A stretch of DNA of 64,000 bases from Streptomyces eurythermus (GTDB lineage: Bacteria; Actinomycetota; Actinomycetes; Streptomycetales; Streptomycetaceae), in assembly GCF_014649115.1 (NCBI RefSeq), contig NZ_BMSK01000002.1, positions 468,445-532,444 of the forward strand, given 5' to 3'. The notes beneath the pieces are model-generated. The model was not told where the DNA came from. It saw nothing but the letters and a program-made list of their open reading frames with translations, and did no database searches. Below are positions 44,101-56,100 of this stretch, one piece after another; positions within the stretch are counted from its first letter, which is position 1; every line of letters begins with the position of its first letter. Made by a program: the position numbers and the translations under genes.

Positions 44101-47100
44101 CGTACACGGACTGGTCGTTGGTGGAGGTGCTGACCGGTGGTGGTGGGCTGGAGCGGGTGGACGTGGTGCAGCCCGCCCTGTTCGCGGTGATGATCGCGCT
44201 GGCGGAGCTGTGGCGTGCTCATGGTGTGGAGCCGGATGCGGTGGTGGGGCATTCGCAGGGGGAGATCGCGGCGGCGTACGTGGCCGGCGCGTTGTCGTTG
44301 GAGGACGCAGCGAAGGTGGTCGCCCTGCGCAGCAAGGCCCTGGTCGCCCTGGCGGGCCAGGGCGGGATGGTCTCGGTCGCACTGTCCGCGGACGACGCCG
44401 CCGGCTACCTGAGCCCCTGGGGCGACCGGATCACCGTCGCGGTGGTCAACTCCCCTTCGACCGTCGTCGTGTCCGGCGAACCCGGGGCCCTGGACGAACT
44501 GCTGGCAGCCTGCGCCAGGGACGGCGTACGCGCCCGCGCCATCCCCGTCGACTACGCGGCACACTCGGCCCAGGTCGAGGCCGTCCGCGAGCGCCTTCTG
44601 ACCGACCTCGCGGACGTCCGGCCCCACTCGGCGGCGATCCCGTTCTACTCCACGGTCACCGGCGAGCCGGTCGACACCTCCGCACTCGACGCGGGCTACT
44701 GGTACGGCAACCTGCGCGAGCCCGTACGGTTCGACCTGGCCACCGCCCGGCTCACCGCCGACGGCCACGAGGTGTTCGTGGAAGCCAGCCCGCACCCGGT
44801 GCTGGTACAGGATCTGGACGGCGTGGCGACCGGCACCCTGCGCCGCGACCACGGCACCATCGGGGAATTCCACACCGCCCTGGCCCGCCTCCACGTCCAG
44901 GGCGTCGCCGTGACCTGGCCGCACGACCGCCCGCACGGCGTCAGCCTGCCGCGCTACGCCTTCCAGCGCAGCACCTACTGGCTCACCCCCGCGGCCGGCG
45001 ACCACGGCACCGGGCACCCGCTGGCGGGCACCACCGTCGAACTGCCCGACGGGAGCACCGTGCACAGTGGCCGCGTCTCCACCCGCACCCATCCCTGGCT
45101 GGCCGACCACGCCGTTGAAGGAACGATTCTGCTGCCGGGCACCGCCTTCCTCGAACTCGCCACCCTGGCCGGCGGGACCCTTGACGACCTCGTCCTGCAC
45201 CAGCCCCTCGCGCTCTCGGACACACCGACGGACATCCAGGTCTCGGTCGGCGCCCCGGACGACGCCGGCCGCAGCCCGGTCACCGTGCACTCCAAGGGCG
45301 GCGACGGCTGGGTCCGCCACGCGTCCGGAACGCTCGGCGGCCAGGTCACGGCCGGACGCCTCGACTGGCCCGCGAAGAACGCCGAACCCGTGGACCCCGA
45401 AGGGTTCTACGCCTTCCTCGCCGGACTCGGGTACCAGTACGGACCCGCCTTCCGGGGCGTGCGGGAACTGTGGCAGGGCGAGGACGAACTGTACGCCGAG
45501 GTGTCCGTCCCCGACGGCGCCCGCTTCGGCATCCACCCCGCGCTCCTGGACGCCGCACTCCAGCCGCTGATCCTGCTCGGCCCCGACACCCGGGTCCGGC
45601 TGCCGTTCTCCTTCTCCGGCGTCACCGTGCACACCACCGGGGTGTCGTCCGCCCGGGTCCACCTGGCCCGCACGGGCACCGACACCTACCGCGCGACACT
45701 GACCGACCTGTCCGGCAACCCGGTCGCGGACATCACCGCGCTGACCGTCCGCCCGGCCGCCGAGCCCCGGGCCGCGGTGCTGCACACCCAGTGGGTGCCC
45801 CTCACCGCGAGCACGCCGACCGAGGTGGTGCCGAGCCCGGTACTCACCGCGGACGCCGACGCGGACTCCGTGCACGCCCTCCTCCAGCGGGCCCGCGCGC
45901 TCGTCCAGGACTTCCTGGCCGAGCAGCCGGAACGGACGGCCGCGCGCCTGGCCGTCCTGACCCGCGGCGTGGCCGGCGCGGCCGTACGCGGCCTGGTCCG
46001 CAGTGCCGCCGTCGAGCACCCCGGCCGGTTCGTCCTGGTCGACATGGGCGACGCGTCCGAGGAGGACGCAGTCCGGGCCGCCATGACGGCCGGCGGCGAA
46101 CCCGAACTGGCCCTGCGCCCCGAAGGCGTCCTCGTGCCGAGGCAGGCCCGGTACGCGCCGGAACTGACCGCCCCCGACGGCGCGTACCGGCTCAGCGAGT
46201 CCGGCACCGGGCAACTGGACGACCTGGTCCTGCTGCCCTGGCACGAGGCCGCGCTGGAACCCGGCCAGGTACGGGTCGCCGTACGCGCGGCCGGCCTGAA
46301 CTTCCGCGACGTGCTCATCACCCTCGGCATGTACCCGGACCGGCCCCCGTTGGGCGGCGAAGGGGCCGGCACCGTCCTGGAGGTCGGCCCCGGCGTCACG
46401 GCCTGGCGGCCCGGCGACCGCGTCATGGGAATGATGCCCGGCGCCTTCGGACCGCGCGCGGTCGCCGACCACCGGCTCCTGACGGCGATCCCCGACGGCT
46501 GGAGCTTCACCACGGCGGCGTCGGTGCCCATCGCGTTCACCACCGCCTGGTACGCGCTGTTCGACCTCGGCGAACTACGCCCCGGCGACCGGATCCTCGT
46601 CCACTCCGGCGCCGGCGGAGTGGGCATGGCCGCCATCCGGTTGGCCCTGGACAGCGGCGCGGAGGTCTTCGCCACCGCGAGCCCCGCCAAGTGGGACACC
46701 CTGCGGCGCCTCGGACTGGCGGACGACCACATCGGTTCGTCCCGCGACACGCGGTTCGCCGACCGGTTCCCGGCCATGGACGTCGTCCTCAACTCGCTCG
46801 CGGGAGAACTCACCGACGCCTCCCTGCGGCTGCTCGCCGACGGCGGACGGTTCGTCGAGCTGGGCAAGACGGACGTCCGCTCGCCCGAGGGCCGGATCTA
46901 CCGGGCCTTCGACCTCAACGACGTCGATCCCGCGCGGCAGGGCGACATCCTCTCCCGGGTCGTGGCGATGGTCGCCGACGGGACGCTGGAGCCGCTGCCG
47001 GTCACCGCCGCGGACCTCCGCCAGGCCGTCGCCTCCTTCCGGCTGATGAGCCAGGCCCGCCACATCGGCAAGATCGTCCTCACCGTCCCCCGGCCGATCG

Positions 47101-50100
47101 ACCCCGACGGCACCGTGCTGATCACCGGCGGCACCGGCACCCTCGGCCGGGCCGTCGCCCGGCACCTGGTGTCCCGCTACGGGGTACGGCACCTGCTGCT
47201 CGTCAGCCGCGGCGGCGGCGCGGTGCCGCACCTGGAATCGCGGGGGGACGTCGACGTCCGGGTCGTGTCCTGTGACGTCGCGGACCGGGATGCGCTGGCG
47301 GCCGTACTGGACACGATCCCGGCCGAGCATCCGCTCACCGCCGTCGTCCACGCGGCCGGCGTGCTCGAGGACACCGTCGTGGAGCGGCTGACCGCGGAGC
47401 AGCTCGACCGGGTGCTGCGTCCCAAGGTCGACGGCGCCTGGCACCTGCACGAGCTGACCCGCGAGGACCCCCTCGCGGCCTTCGTACTGTTCTCCGCGGC
47501 CGCGGGTGTCCTCGGCAACGCCGGCCAGGCCGGCTACGCGGCCGCGAACTCCTACCTCGACGCGTTCGCCGCACACCGGCAGACCCTCGGACTGCCCGCC
47601 GTGTCGATGGCCTGGGGCTACTGGAAGCAGGAGAGCGGCATGACCGCCCACCTCACCGCGGCCGACCGCCAACGCCTCGCCCGCAAGGGCATCCGTCCCA
47701 TCAGCACCGAACGCGCCCTCTCCATGTTCGACACCGCGCTGGCCGCCGGACGTCCCGCGCTGACCACGGCCGACCTCTCGATGCCGCGGACCCTGCCGAC
47801 GCCCAAGCCCCCCGCGTCGGACCTGCTGTCCCTGGTCGCCGCACACACCGCCACCGTCCTCGGCCACTCCGACGCCGCCGCGATCACCCCCCGATTCGCC
47901 TTCCGCGACCTCGGCTTCGATTCCCTGACCTCCGTCGAACTGCGCAACCGCCTCGCCGGCGCCACCGGCCTGCGGCTGCCCGCGACCCTCGTCTTCGACC
48001 ACCCCACCCCCGCCGACCTCGCCGACCACCTCACCGCCGAACTCTCCGGTACGGGCGGGGGTGTGGTGCCGGTGGTGCCGGTGGTGCCGGTGGTGTCGGT
48101 GGGTGGGGTAGGTGGTGGGGATGATCCGGTGGTGATCGTGGGTATGGGGTGCCGGTTGCCGGGTGGGGTGGGGTCGCCGGAGGAGTTGTGGGGTGTGGTG
48201 TCGGGTGGGGTGGATGGGATCGGGGGGTTTCCGTCGGATCGTGGGTGGGATGTCGAGGGGTTGTTCCATCCGGATGCGGATCATGCGGGGACGTCGTATA
48301 CGCGGTGGGGTGGGTTTTTGGAGGATGCGGCGGGGTTCGATGCTGATTTCTTCGGGATTTCGCCGCGTGAGGCGTTGGCGATGGATCCGCAGCAGCGGGT
48401 GTTGCTGGAGACGGCGTGGGAGACGTTGGAGGACGCGGGGATCGATCCGACGTCGTTGCGGGGCAGTCAGACGGGCGTCTTCACCGGCATCTGGTCCTCC
48501 GGCTACGTCGGCAGCCCCGACCAGGCACCACCCGACACCGAGGGCTACCTCGCCACCGGCATCTCGCCGAGCATCACCTCCGGCCGGGTCTCCTACCTGC
48601 TGGGCCTCCAGGGCCAGGCCGTGTCCGTCGACTCCGCCTGCTCCTCGTCACTGATGGCGATCCACCTCGCCGCGCAGGCACTGCGCTCGGGGGAGTGCAC
48701 ACTCGCCCTGGCCGGCGGGGTGACCGTGAGCGTCACCCCCCTGCAGTTCACGGAGTTCTCCCGCCAGCGTGCCCTGGCCCCTGACGGCCGGTGCAAGCCC
48801 TTCTCGTCAACGGCTGACGGTACGGCGTGGGGTGAGGGCGCGGGTCTGGTGCTGCTGGAGCGGTTGTCGGACGCCCGTCGCAACGGTCACCGGGTGCTGG
48901 CGGTGGTGCGGGGTTCGGCGGTGAACCAGGACGGGGCGTCCAACGGGTTGACCGCGCCCAACGGCCTTTCCCAGGAGCGCGTCATCCGCCAGGCGCTGGC
49001 GAACGCCGGGCTGGAGCCGTCCGAGGTGGACGCGGTGGAGGCCCACGGTACGGGGACGACGCTCGGCGATCCCATCGAGGCGCGGGCACTCCTGGCGACC
49101 TACGGCCGGGACCGGGCGGAGCCGTTGTGGCTGGGGTCGGTGAAGTCGAACATCGGGCACACGCAGGCCGCGGCGGGTGTGGCGGGTGTCATCAAGATGG
49201 TGATGGCGATGCGGCACGGTGAACTGCCGCCGACGCTGCACGTCCAGGAGCCCACGCCGCACGTCGAGTGGGACACCGGTGACATCCGGCTGCTGACCGA
49301 GGCCCGGCCGTGGCCGGAGACGGGGCGCCCCCGCCGCGCGGGCATCTCGGCCTTCGGGGCCAGCGGCACCAACGCCCACGTCGTCATCGAACACTTCCCG
49401 GAAGAGACCCCCGAACAACACACCGGGGACGACTCCGCGGAGCCCACCGTGTGGCTGCTGTCCGGCAAGACGGATGACGCCCTCCGCGCCCAGGCCCGAC
49501 GGCTCGCGGACCACGTCACCGCCCATCCCGGGCTCCGGCCGGCCGCGATCGGCCGGGCCCTCGCCACCACCCGCACCATGCTCGCCCACCGGGCGGCCCT
49601 GGTGGGCAGCACCCGGACCGACCTCATGGCGGAACTGGCCGCCCTCGCCGACGGAGACCCCCGCGTCATCACGGGTGTGGCCGGTTCGCCGGGTCGGTCG
49701 GTGTTCGTGTTTCCGGGGCAGGGTGCGCAGTGGGTGGGGATGGGTGGGGGTTTGTACGGCTCGGAGCCGGTCTTCCGGGAGGCGATCGACGCGTGTGGTG
49801 CGGCGTTGGCGCCGTACACGGACTGGTCGTTGGTGGAGGTGTTGTGTGGTGGTGGTTCGTTGGAGCGGGTGGATGTGGTCCAGCCTGCCTTGTTCGCGGT
49901 GATGGTGGGCCTTGCCGAATTGTGGCGTGCTCATGGTGTGGAGCCCGATGCGGTGGTGGGGCATTCGCAGGGGGAGATCGCGGCGGCGTATGTGGCGGGC
50001 GCGTTGTCGTTGGAGGACGCCGCCAAGGTGGTCGCCCTGCGCAGCAAGGCCCTGGTCGCCCTGGCGGACCAGGGTGGCATGGTTTCCATGAGTCTCGGGC

Positions 50101-53100
50101 ATGAGCGGGCCGTCGGCTTCCTGGCCCGCTGGGACGGCCGGTTGACGGTGGCGGTGGTCAATGCCCCGGGTTCGGTCGTCGTGTCGGGTGATGGGGACGC
50201 GCTGGACGAGTTGCTGGCGGCTTGTGAAGCGGAGGGCATCCGCGCCCGCCGTCTGCCGGTGAACTACGCGGCCCACTCCGTCCAGGTCGAGGCGATCCGC
50301 GAGCAACTGCTCACCGACCTCGCCGACATCACATCGCACCCGGCGCAGATCCCGTTCTGTTCGACGGTGACCGGCGAGGTGATCGACACCTCCGCCCTCG
50401 ACGCCGGCTACTGGTACCGCAACCTCCGCGAACCCGTACGCTTCGACCTCGCCGTCGAGGCCCTGACGCAGGACCAACACGACGTGTTCGTGGAGGTCAG
50501 CCCGCACCCCGTACTGGTCCCGGTGATGGACGGCGTGGTGACCGGCACACTGCGCCGCGGCAGCGGCAGACAGGAATTCCACCTCGCCCTGGCGCGCCTG
50601 CACACGCAAGGTGTGACCGTCGACTGGACCCCGGTCTTCCCCGGCGAGCCCCGGCACGTCCCGCTGCCGACATACGCCTTCCAGCACCGGCCGTACTGGT
50701 TGAACCCCGCCGCCGCGAAGGGCAACGTGTCGGCGGCGGGACTGGACTCGGCCGGGCACCCGCTGCTCGGGGCCGTCGTCGAACTGGCCGGGGACCGAAG
50801 CATCCTGCTCACGGGGCGGCTCTCGACGGCCACCCGGCCATGGCTGGCCGACCACGTCGTCCTGGGCTCCGTGCTGCTGCCCGGCACCGTGTTCCTGGAA
50901 CTCGCCCTGCACGCCGGACGGCAGGCCCGCTGCGACGTCCTGGACGAACTGGTACTGGAAGCCCCCATGATCCTGCCGGACGACGGTTCCGTGCCGGTCC
51001 AGGTCGTCGTCGGCGCACCGGACGGGACGGGCCGGCGCCCCGTCACCGTGCACTCCCGGACGGACGGCACCTGGCTGCGGCACGCCACCGGCGTGCTCGC
51101 ACCCGGCGGCCCCCACCCGTACGACACCGGCGAGACCTGGCAGCCGTCCGGCGAGCCCGTCGACCTGACCGACTTCTACGACACCCTCGCCGCCCAGGGC
51201 TACGAGTACGGGCCGGTGTTCGCGGGCGTACGCGAGATCCGGCGGCAGGGCGACGAACTCTACGCCGAGGTGGCGCTGCCCGCCGACACCCGCGACCGCT
51301 TCGGTCTCCACCCCGCGCTGCTCGACGCCGCACTCCAGCCGCTGACCCTGCTGGCGGCCGGTCGCCTGCCGTTCTCCTTCGCCGGGGTGTCGATGCGGGA
51401 AGCCGGCTCCACGGCCCGGGTCCGCCTCACACCCACCGGCCCCGACACCTTCCGGGTCGCGCTCGCCGACGAGTCCGGCCCGCTGGCGCTGATCGACGCG
51501 CTGACCGTGCGTCACCGGCCGCCGGGCCTGCCGGTCGCCGGGACCAACCAGCTCTACCGCCTCGACTGGGTGCCCGTCGAGACCACCGGCGAGCCCCCGG
51601 CCGTCCACCACGTCACACCCCCGGCGGGAGACCCCGTGGCGGCCGCGCACACCGTCGCCGCCGAGACGCTGGGAGTGCTCCAGGACTTCCTGCGCGACGG
51701 GGACGGCCGGCTGGCCGTCGTGACCCGCGGGGCGGTCGGGCCCGACCCCGTCGACCTGCCGTCCAGCGTCGTCTGGGGCCTGGTCCGCGCGGCCCAGGCG
51801 GAACACCCCGACCGGTTCGTGCTCATCGACACCGACGACCGCGTCCTCGTCGCGGGGGACGAACCGCAGCTCGTCGTCCGCGGCGGCGCCGCCCGTGCCG
51901 CCCGCCTGGTACGGGCCGAAGCGGCCCCGGCACCCGGCCCGCTCGACCCGGACGGCACCGTGCTGATCACCGGAGGCACCGGAACACTGGGCCGCCTCCT
52001 CGCCCGGCACCTGCGCGACCGGCACGGCATCCGGCACCTGCTCCTGCTCGGCAGGACCGCGGCGGAGGTGGACTTCGACGCCGAGGTGGTGGCCTGCGAC
52101 GTGGCCGACCGGGACGCGCTGGCCGCCGTACTGGGCACGATCCCGGCCGCGCACCCGCTGACCGCGGTCGTGCACGCGGCCGGCGTGCTCGACGACGGCG
52201 TCGTCGAGTCCCTCACGCCCGCCCGGATCGACCAGGTGCTGCGGCCCAAGGCCGACGCCGCCTGGCACCTGCACGAACTGACGAAGGACCTCGGCCTGAG
52301 CGCGTTCGTGCTCTTCTCGTCCGCCGCCGGTGTGCTGGGCGGCCCGGGCCAGGCGAACTACGCTGCCGCGAACGCCTTCCTGGACGCCCTCGCCGTGCAC
52401 CGGCGTGCCCGGGGTCTGCCGGGCGTGTCGCTGGCCTGGGGGCAATGGGCCGAGTCCAGTGGGCTGACCGAACACCTCACCGACACCGACCGCAAGCGCC
52501 TCGCCCGCGCCGGTGTGCTGCCGATGCCCACGGACCAGGCGCTGGCACTGTTCGACCTTTCCCTGGGCGCCGTTGATCCCGCACTGGTCCCCGCACACCT
52601 CGACCTGTCGGCGGCGTCCACCCGGCCCCTGCTCAGCCGCCTCACCCGGACCAGGCCCGCCCGGCGCACGGACCGGCCGGGCCTGGGCAGGGAGCTGGCG
52701 GCCCTGCCCGAGACCGAGCAGCACAACCGCGTCCTGGAAGTGGTCACCGGCCAGACGGCCGCGGTCCTCGGCCACAGCGACACCGCCGCCGTCAGCGCCG
52801 AACGGGCCTTCAAGGACCTGGGCTTCGACTCGCTCACCGCGGTGGAACTGCGCAACCGCCTGTCCGCGGTCGCCGGCGTACGGCTGCCCGCGACCCTGAC
52901 CTTCGACTACCCGACCCCCGACGCGCTGGCCGGCCACCTGCGGGACCTCCTGGTCGGCGCCCGGCGCCAGGCCCCTGCCTCACCCGTGCCGGCTGCGGTT
53001 CCGGTGTCGGGTGATCCGGTGGTGGTGGTGGGGTTGGGGGCCCGGTATCCGGGTGGGGTGGGGTCGGCGGAGGAGTTGTGGGGTGTGGTGTCGGGTGGGG

Positions 53101-56100
53101 TGGACGCGGTGGGGGAGTTCCCGTCGGACCGTGGGTGGGATGTGGGCCGTCTCTACGACCCGGCCGGCGGTCCGGGAACCTCGTACACACGGCGGGGCGG
53201 CTTCCTCGACGCCGCCGGCGGCTTCGACGCGGCGTTCTTCGGGATCTCGCCGCGTGAGGCGTTGGCGATGGATCCGCAGCAGCGGGTGCTGCTGGAGACG
53301 GTGTGGGAGACGTTGGAGGACGCGGGGATCGATCCGACGTCGTTGCGGGGCAGCCAGACAGGTGTCTTCACCGGCATCTGGTCCTCGGGCTACGGCGCCG
53401 GGGCACAGCCGCCCGGCCTGGAGGGCTACCTCTCGACGGGCACGGCGACGAGTGTGACCTCCGGGCGGGTGTCGTATCTGCTGGGGCTGGAGGGTCCGGC
53501 GGTGTCGGTGGACACGGCGTGCTCGTCGTCGCTGGTGGCGATCCATCTGGCGGCGCAGGCGCTGCGGGCGGGGGAGTGCTCGCTGGCCCTGGCCGGTGGC
53601 GTGACGGTCATGGCGACGCCGGCGGGGTTTGTCGAGTTCTCGCGGCAGCGGGGGCTGGCGGCCGACGGGCGGGTGAAGGCGTTCGCCGAGGCTGCTGACG
53701 GTACCGCGTGGGGTGAGGGTGCGGGTCTGGTGCTGCTGGAGCGGTTGTCGGATGCCCGTCGCCATGGTCATAGGGTGATGGCGGTCGTCCGGGGCTCGGC
53801 GGTGAACCAGGACGGGGCGTCCAACGGGTTGACCGCGCCCAACGGCCCTTCGCAGGAGCGCGTCATCCGCCAGGCGCTGGTGAACTCCGGGCTGGAGCCG
53901 TCCGAGGTGGACGCGGTGGAGGCGCACGGTACGGGGACGACGCTCGGCGATCCCATCGAGGCCCAGGCACTGCTGGCGACCTACGGCCGGGACCGGGCGG
54001 AGCCGTTGTGGCTGGGGTCGGTGAAGTCGAACATCGGGCACACGCAGGCGGCGGCCGGTGTGGCGGGTGTGATCAAGATGGTCATGGCGATGCGACACGG
54101 GCAGTTGCCGCCGACGCTGCATGTCGACGCGCCGACCTCGCACGTCGACTGGGAGTCCGGAAACATCCGGCTGCTCACCGAGGGCCGGCCCTGGCCCGAC
54201 AACGGCCACCCGCGCCGCGCGGGCATCTCGGCCTTCGGCATCAGCGGTACGAACGCGCACGTCATCCTGGAGGCACCGGCCGAGTCCCCGGCCGCTCACG
54301 CTCCCGAGTCCCCGGCCGCTTCCGATACCCCTGCCGTCGTGCCGATGCCGTGGCTGCTGTCGGCGAAGTCGGCCGCGGCCCTGCGCGACCAGGCCCGCAG
54401 GCTGCGCGGGTTCCTCGCCGAGCACCCCGAGGTCACACCGGCAGAGGTGGCCGCCGATCTGGCCGCGCGGGCTCGGTTTCCGCACCGTGCCGTGCTGACG
54501 GACCCGGCCGGCCTGGACGCGCTGATCGACGGAAGACCCGGAATCGTCACGGGCACCGCCTCCCCGGGCAAGTCGGCGTTTGTGTTCTCTGGCCAGGGTG
54601 GTCAGTGGGTGGGGATGGGGCGGGGCTTGTACCGGGTGTTCCCGGTGTTCGCCGGGGTGTTGGACGAGGTGTGTGGGTTGTTGGGGTTGCCGGTGGAGGT
54701 GTTGTTCGAGGACGAGGAGGGGGTGTTGGGGCAGACGTCGTTCACGCAGGCCGGGGTGTTCGCGGTGCAGGTGGCGTTGTTCCGGTTGGTGGAGTGGCTG
54801 GGTGTGCGGCCGGATTTCGTGGTGGGGCATTCGGTGGGTGAGGTCGCGGCGGCTCATGTGGCGGGGGTTGTGGGGCTGGAGGATGCGTGTGTGCTGGTGG
54901 GGGCGCGGGGCCGGTTGATGCAGGGGCTGGCCGGTGGTGGGGCGATGGTGTCGGTGCAGGCGTCGGCGGAGGAGGTGACGGGGTCGCTGGTGCCGGGTGC
55001 TGAGCTGGCGGCGGTCAACGGCGTGGATGCGGTGGTGGTGTCGGGGGACGAGGCGGCGGTGGCCGCGGTGGGTGAGGTGTGGAGTGGTCGTGGGCGCCGG
55101 GTGCGGCGGCTGGCGGTCAGTCACGCGTTCCATTCGGCGCGGATGGATCCGGTGGTGGAGGAGCTGGGCCGGGTCGCGGCTGGTCTGTCGTTCGCTGAGC
55201 CGGTGATTCCGGTGGTGTCGACGGTGGCCGGACATCCGGTGGACATGGGGGAGCCCGGGTATTGGGCGCGGCAGGTGCGCGAACCGGTCCGGTTCGCCGA
55301 CGCCATGGAATGGCTGGCGGGTCAGGGGGTTACGGGGTTCGTGGAGGTGGGTCCGCATCCGCTGCTGGTGGGCAACGGGCTGATGCGCCGTGACGGGGAT
55401 TCTCCGGAGCAGGTGCTGGCGGGGCTGGGCCGGTTGTGGGCGGACGGCGCCGCGCACTGGATGCCACCCACCACCACGCCGGCCGGAGCGGACGCGCGGG
55501 TGCCTTCGTATCCCTTCCAGCACCAGCACTACTGGCTCCAGCCCACCACCACCCCGGTGACGGCCGGTGACGGCCGGATCGACCACCCGCTGCTGCGGGA
55601 CGCCATGGAACTCCCCGACGACAACGGCGTGGTGCTGACGGGACGACTCGCCACCGCCGCGCAGCCGTGGCTCACCGAACACGTCGTCTCGGGCTCGCCC
55701 CTGCTGCCCGCCGCGGCGTTCGTGGACCTGGCGCTCCGGGCCGGCGAACACGTCGGCTGCCCGGCGGTCGAGGACCTGACGCTGGAGACATCGCTGGTGG
55801 TCGCGGACGGCGTGCAGGTGTCCGTGACCGTCGGCCCCGAACACGCGGGCCGGCACAGCGTCTCGATCCACTCGCGGACAGACGGCGAGTGGGTACGGCA
55901 CGCCACCGGAACCCTGGGCGCCGTACCCGTCGTACCACGGGAGCCCTGGGCACGGCAGTGGCCGCCGCACGCCGAAGCCGTCGCCCTCGACGCCTTCTAC
56001 GACGACCTGGCCGACGCCGGATTCGCCTACGGCACCGCCTTCCAAGGTCTGCGCGCGGCCTGGCGCGACGGCGACACCCTCTACGCGGAGGTGTCCGTAC

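Noticed and set aside
40083..46472. A 2129-codon open frame on the minus strand across PKS1 modules 1-2
   Set aside because: It is a shadow of the G/C-biased plus-strand coding sequence: Arg/Gly/His-rich, no domains, no ribosome binding site. The same holds for the long minus frames at 48807-52937, 52980-57578 and 60122-62449.
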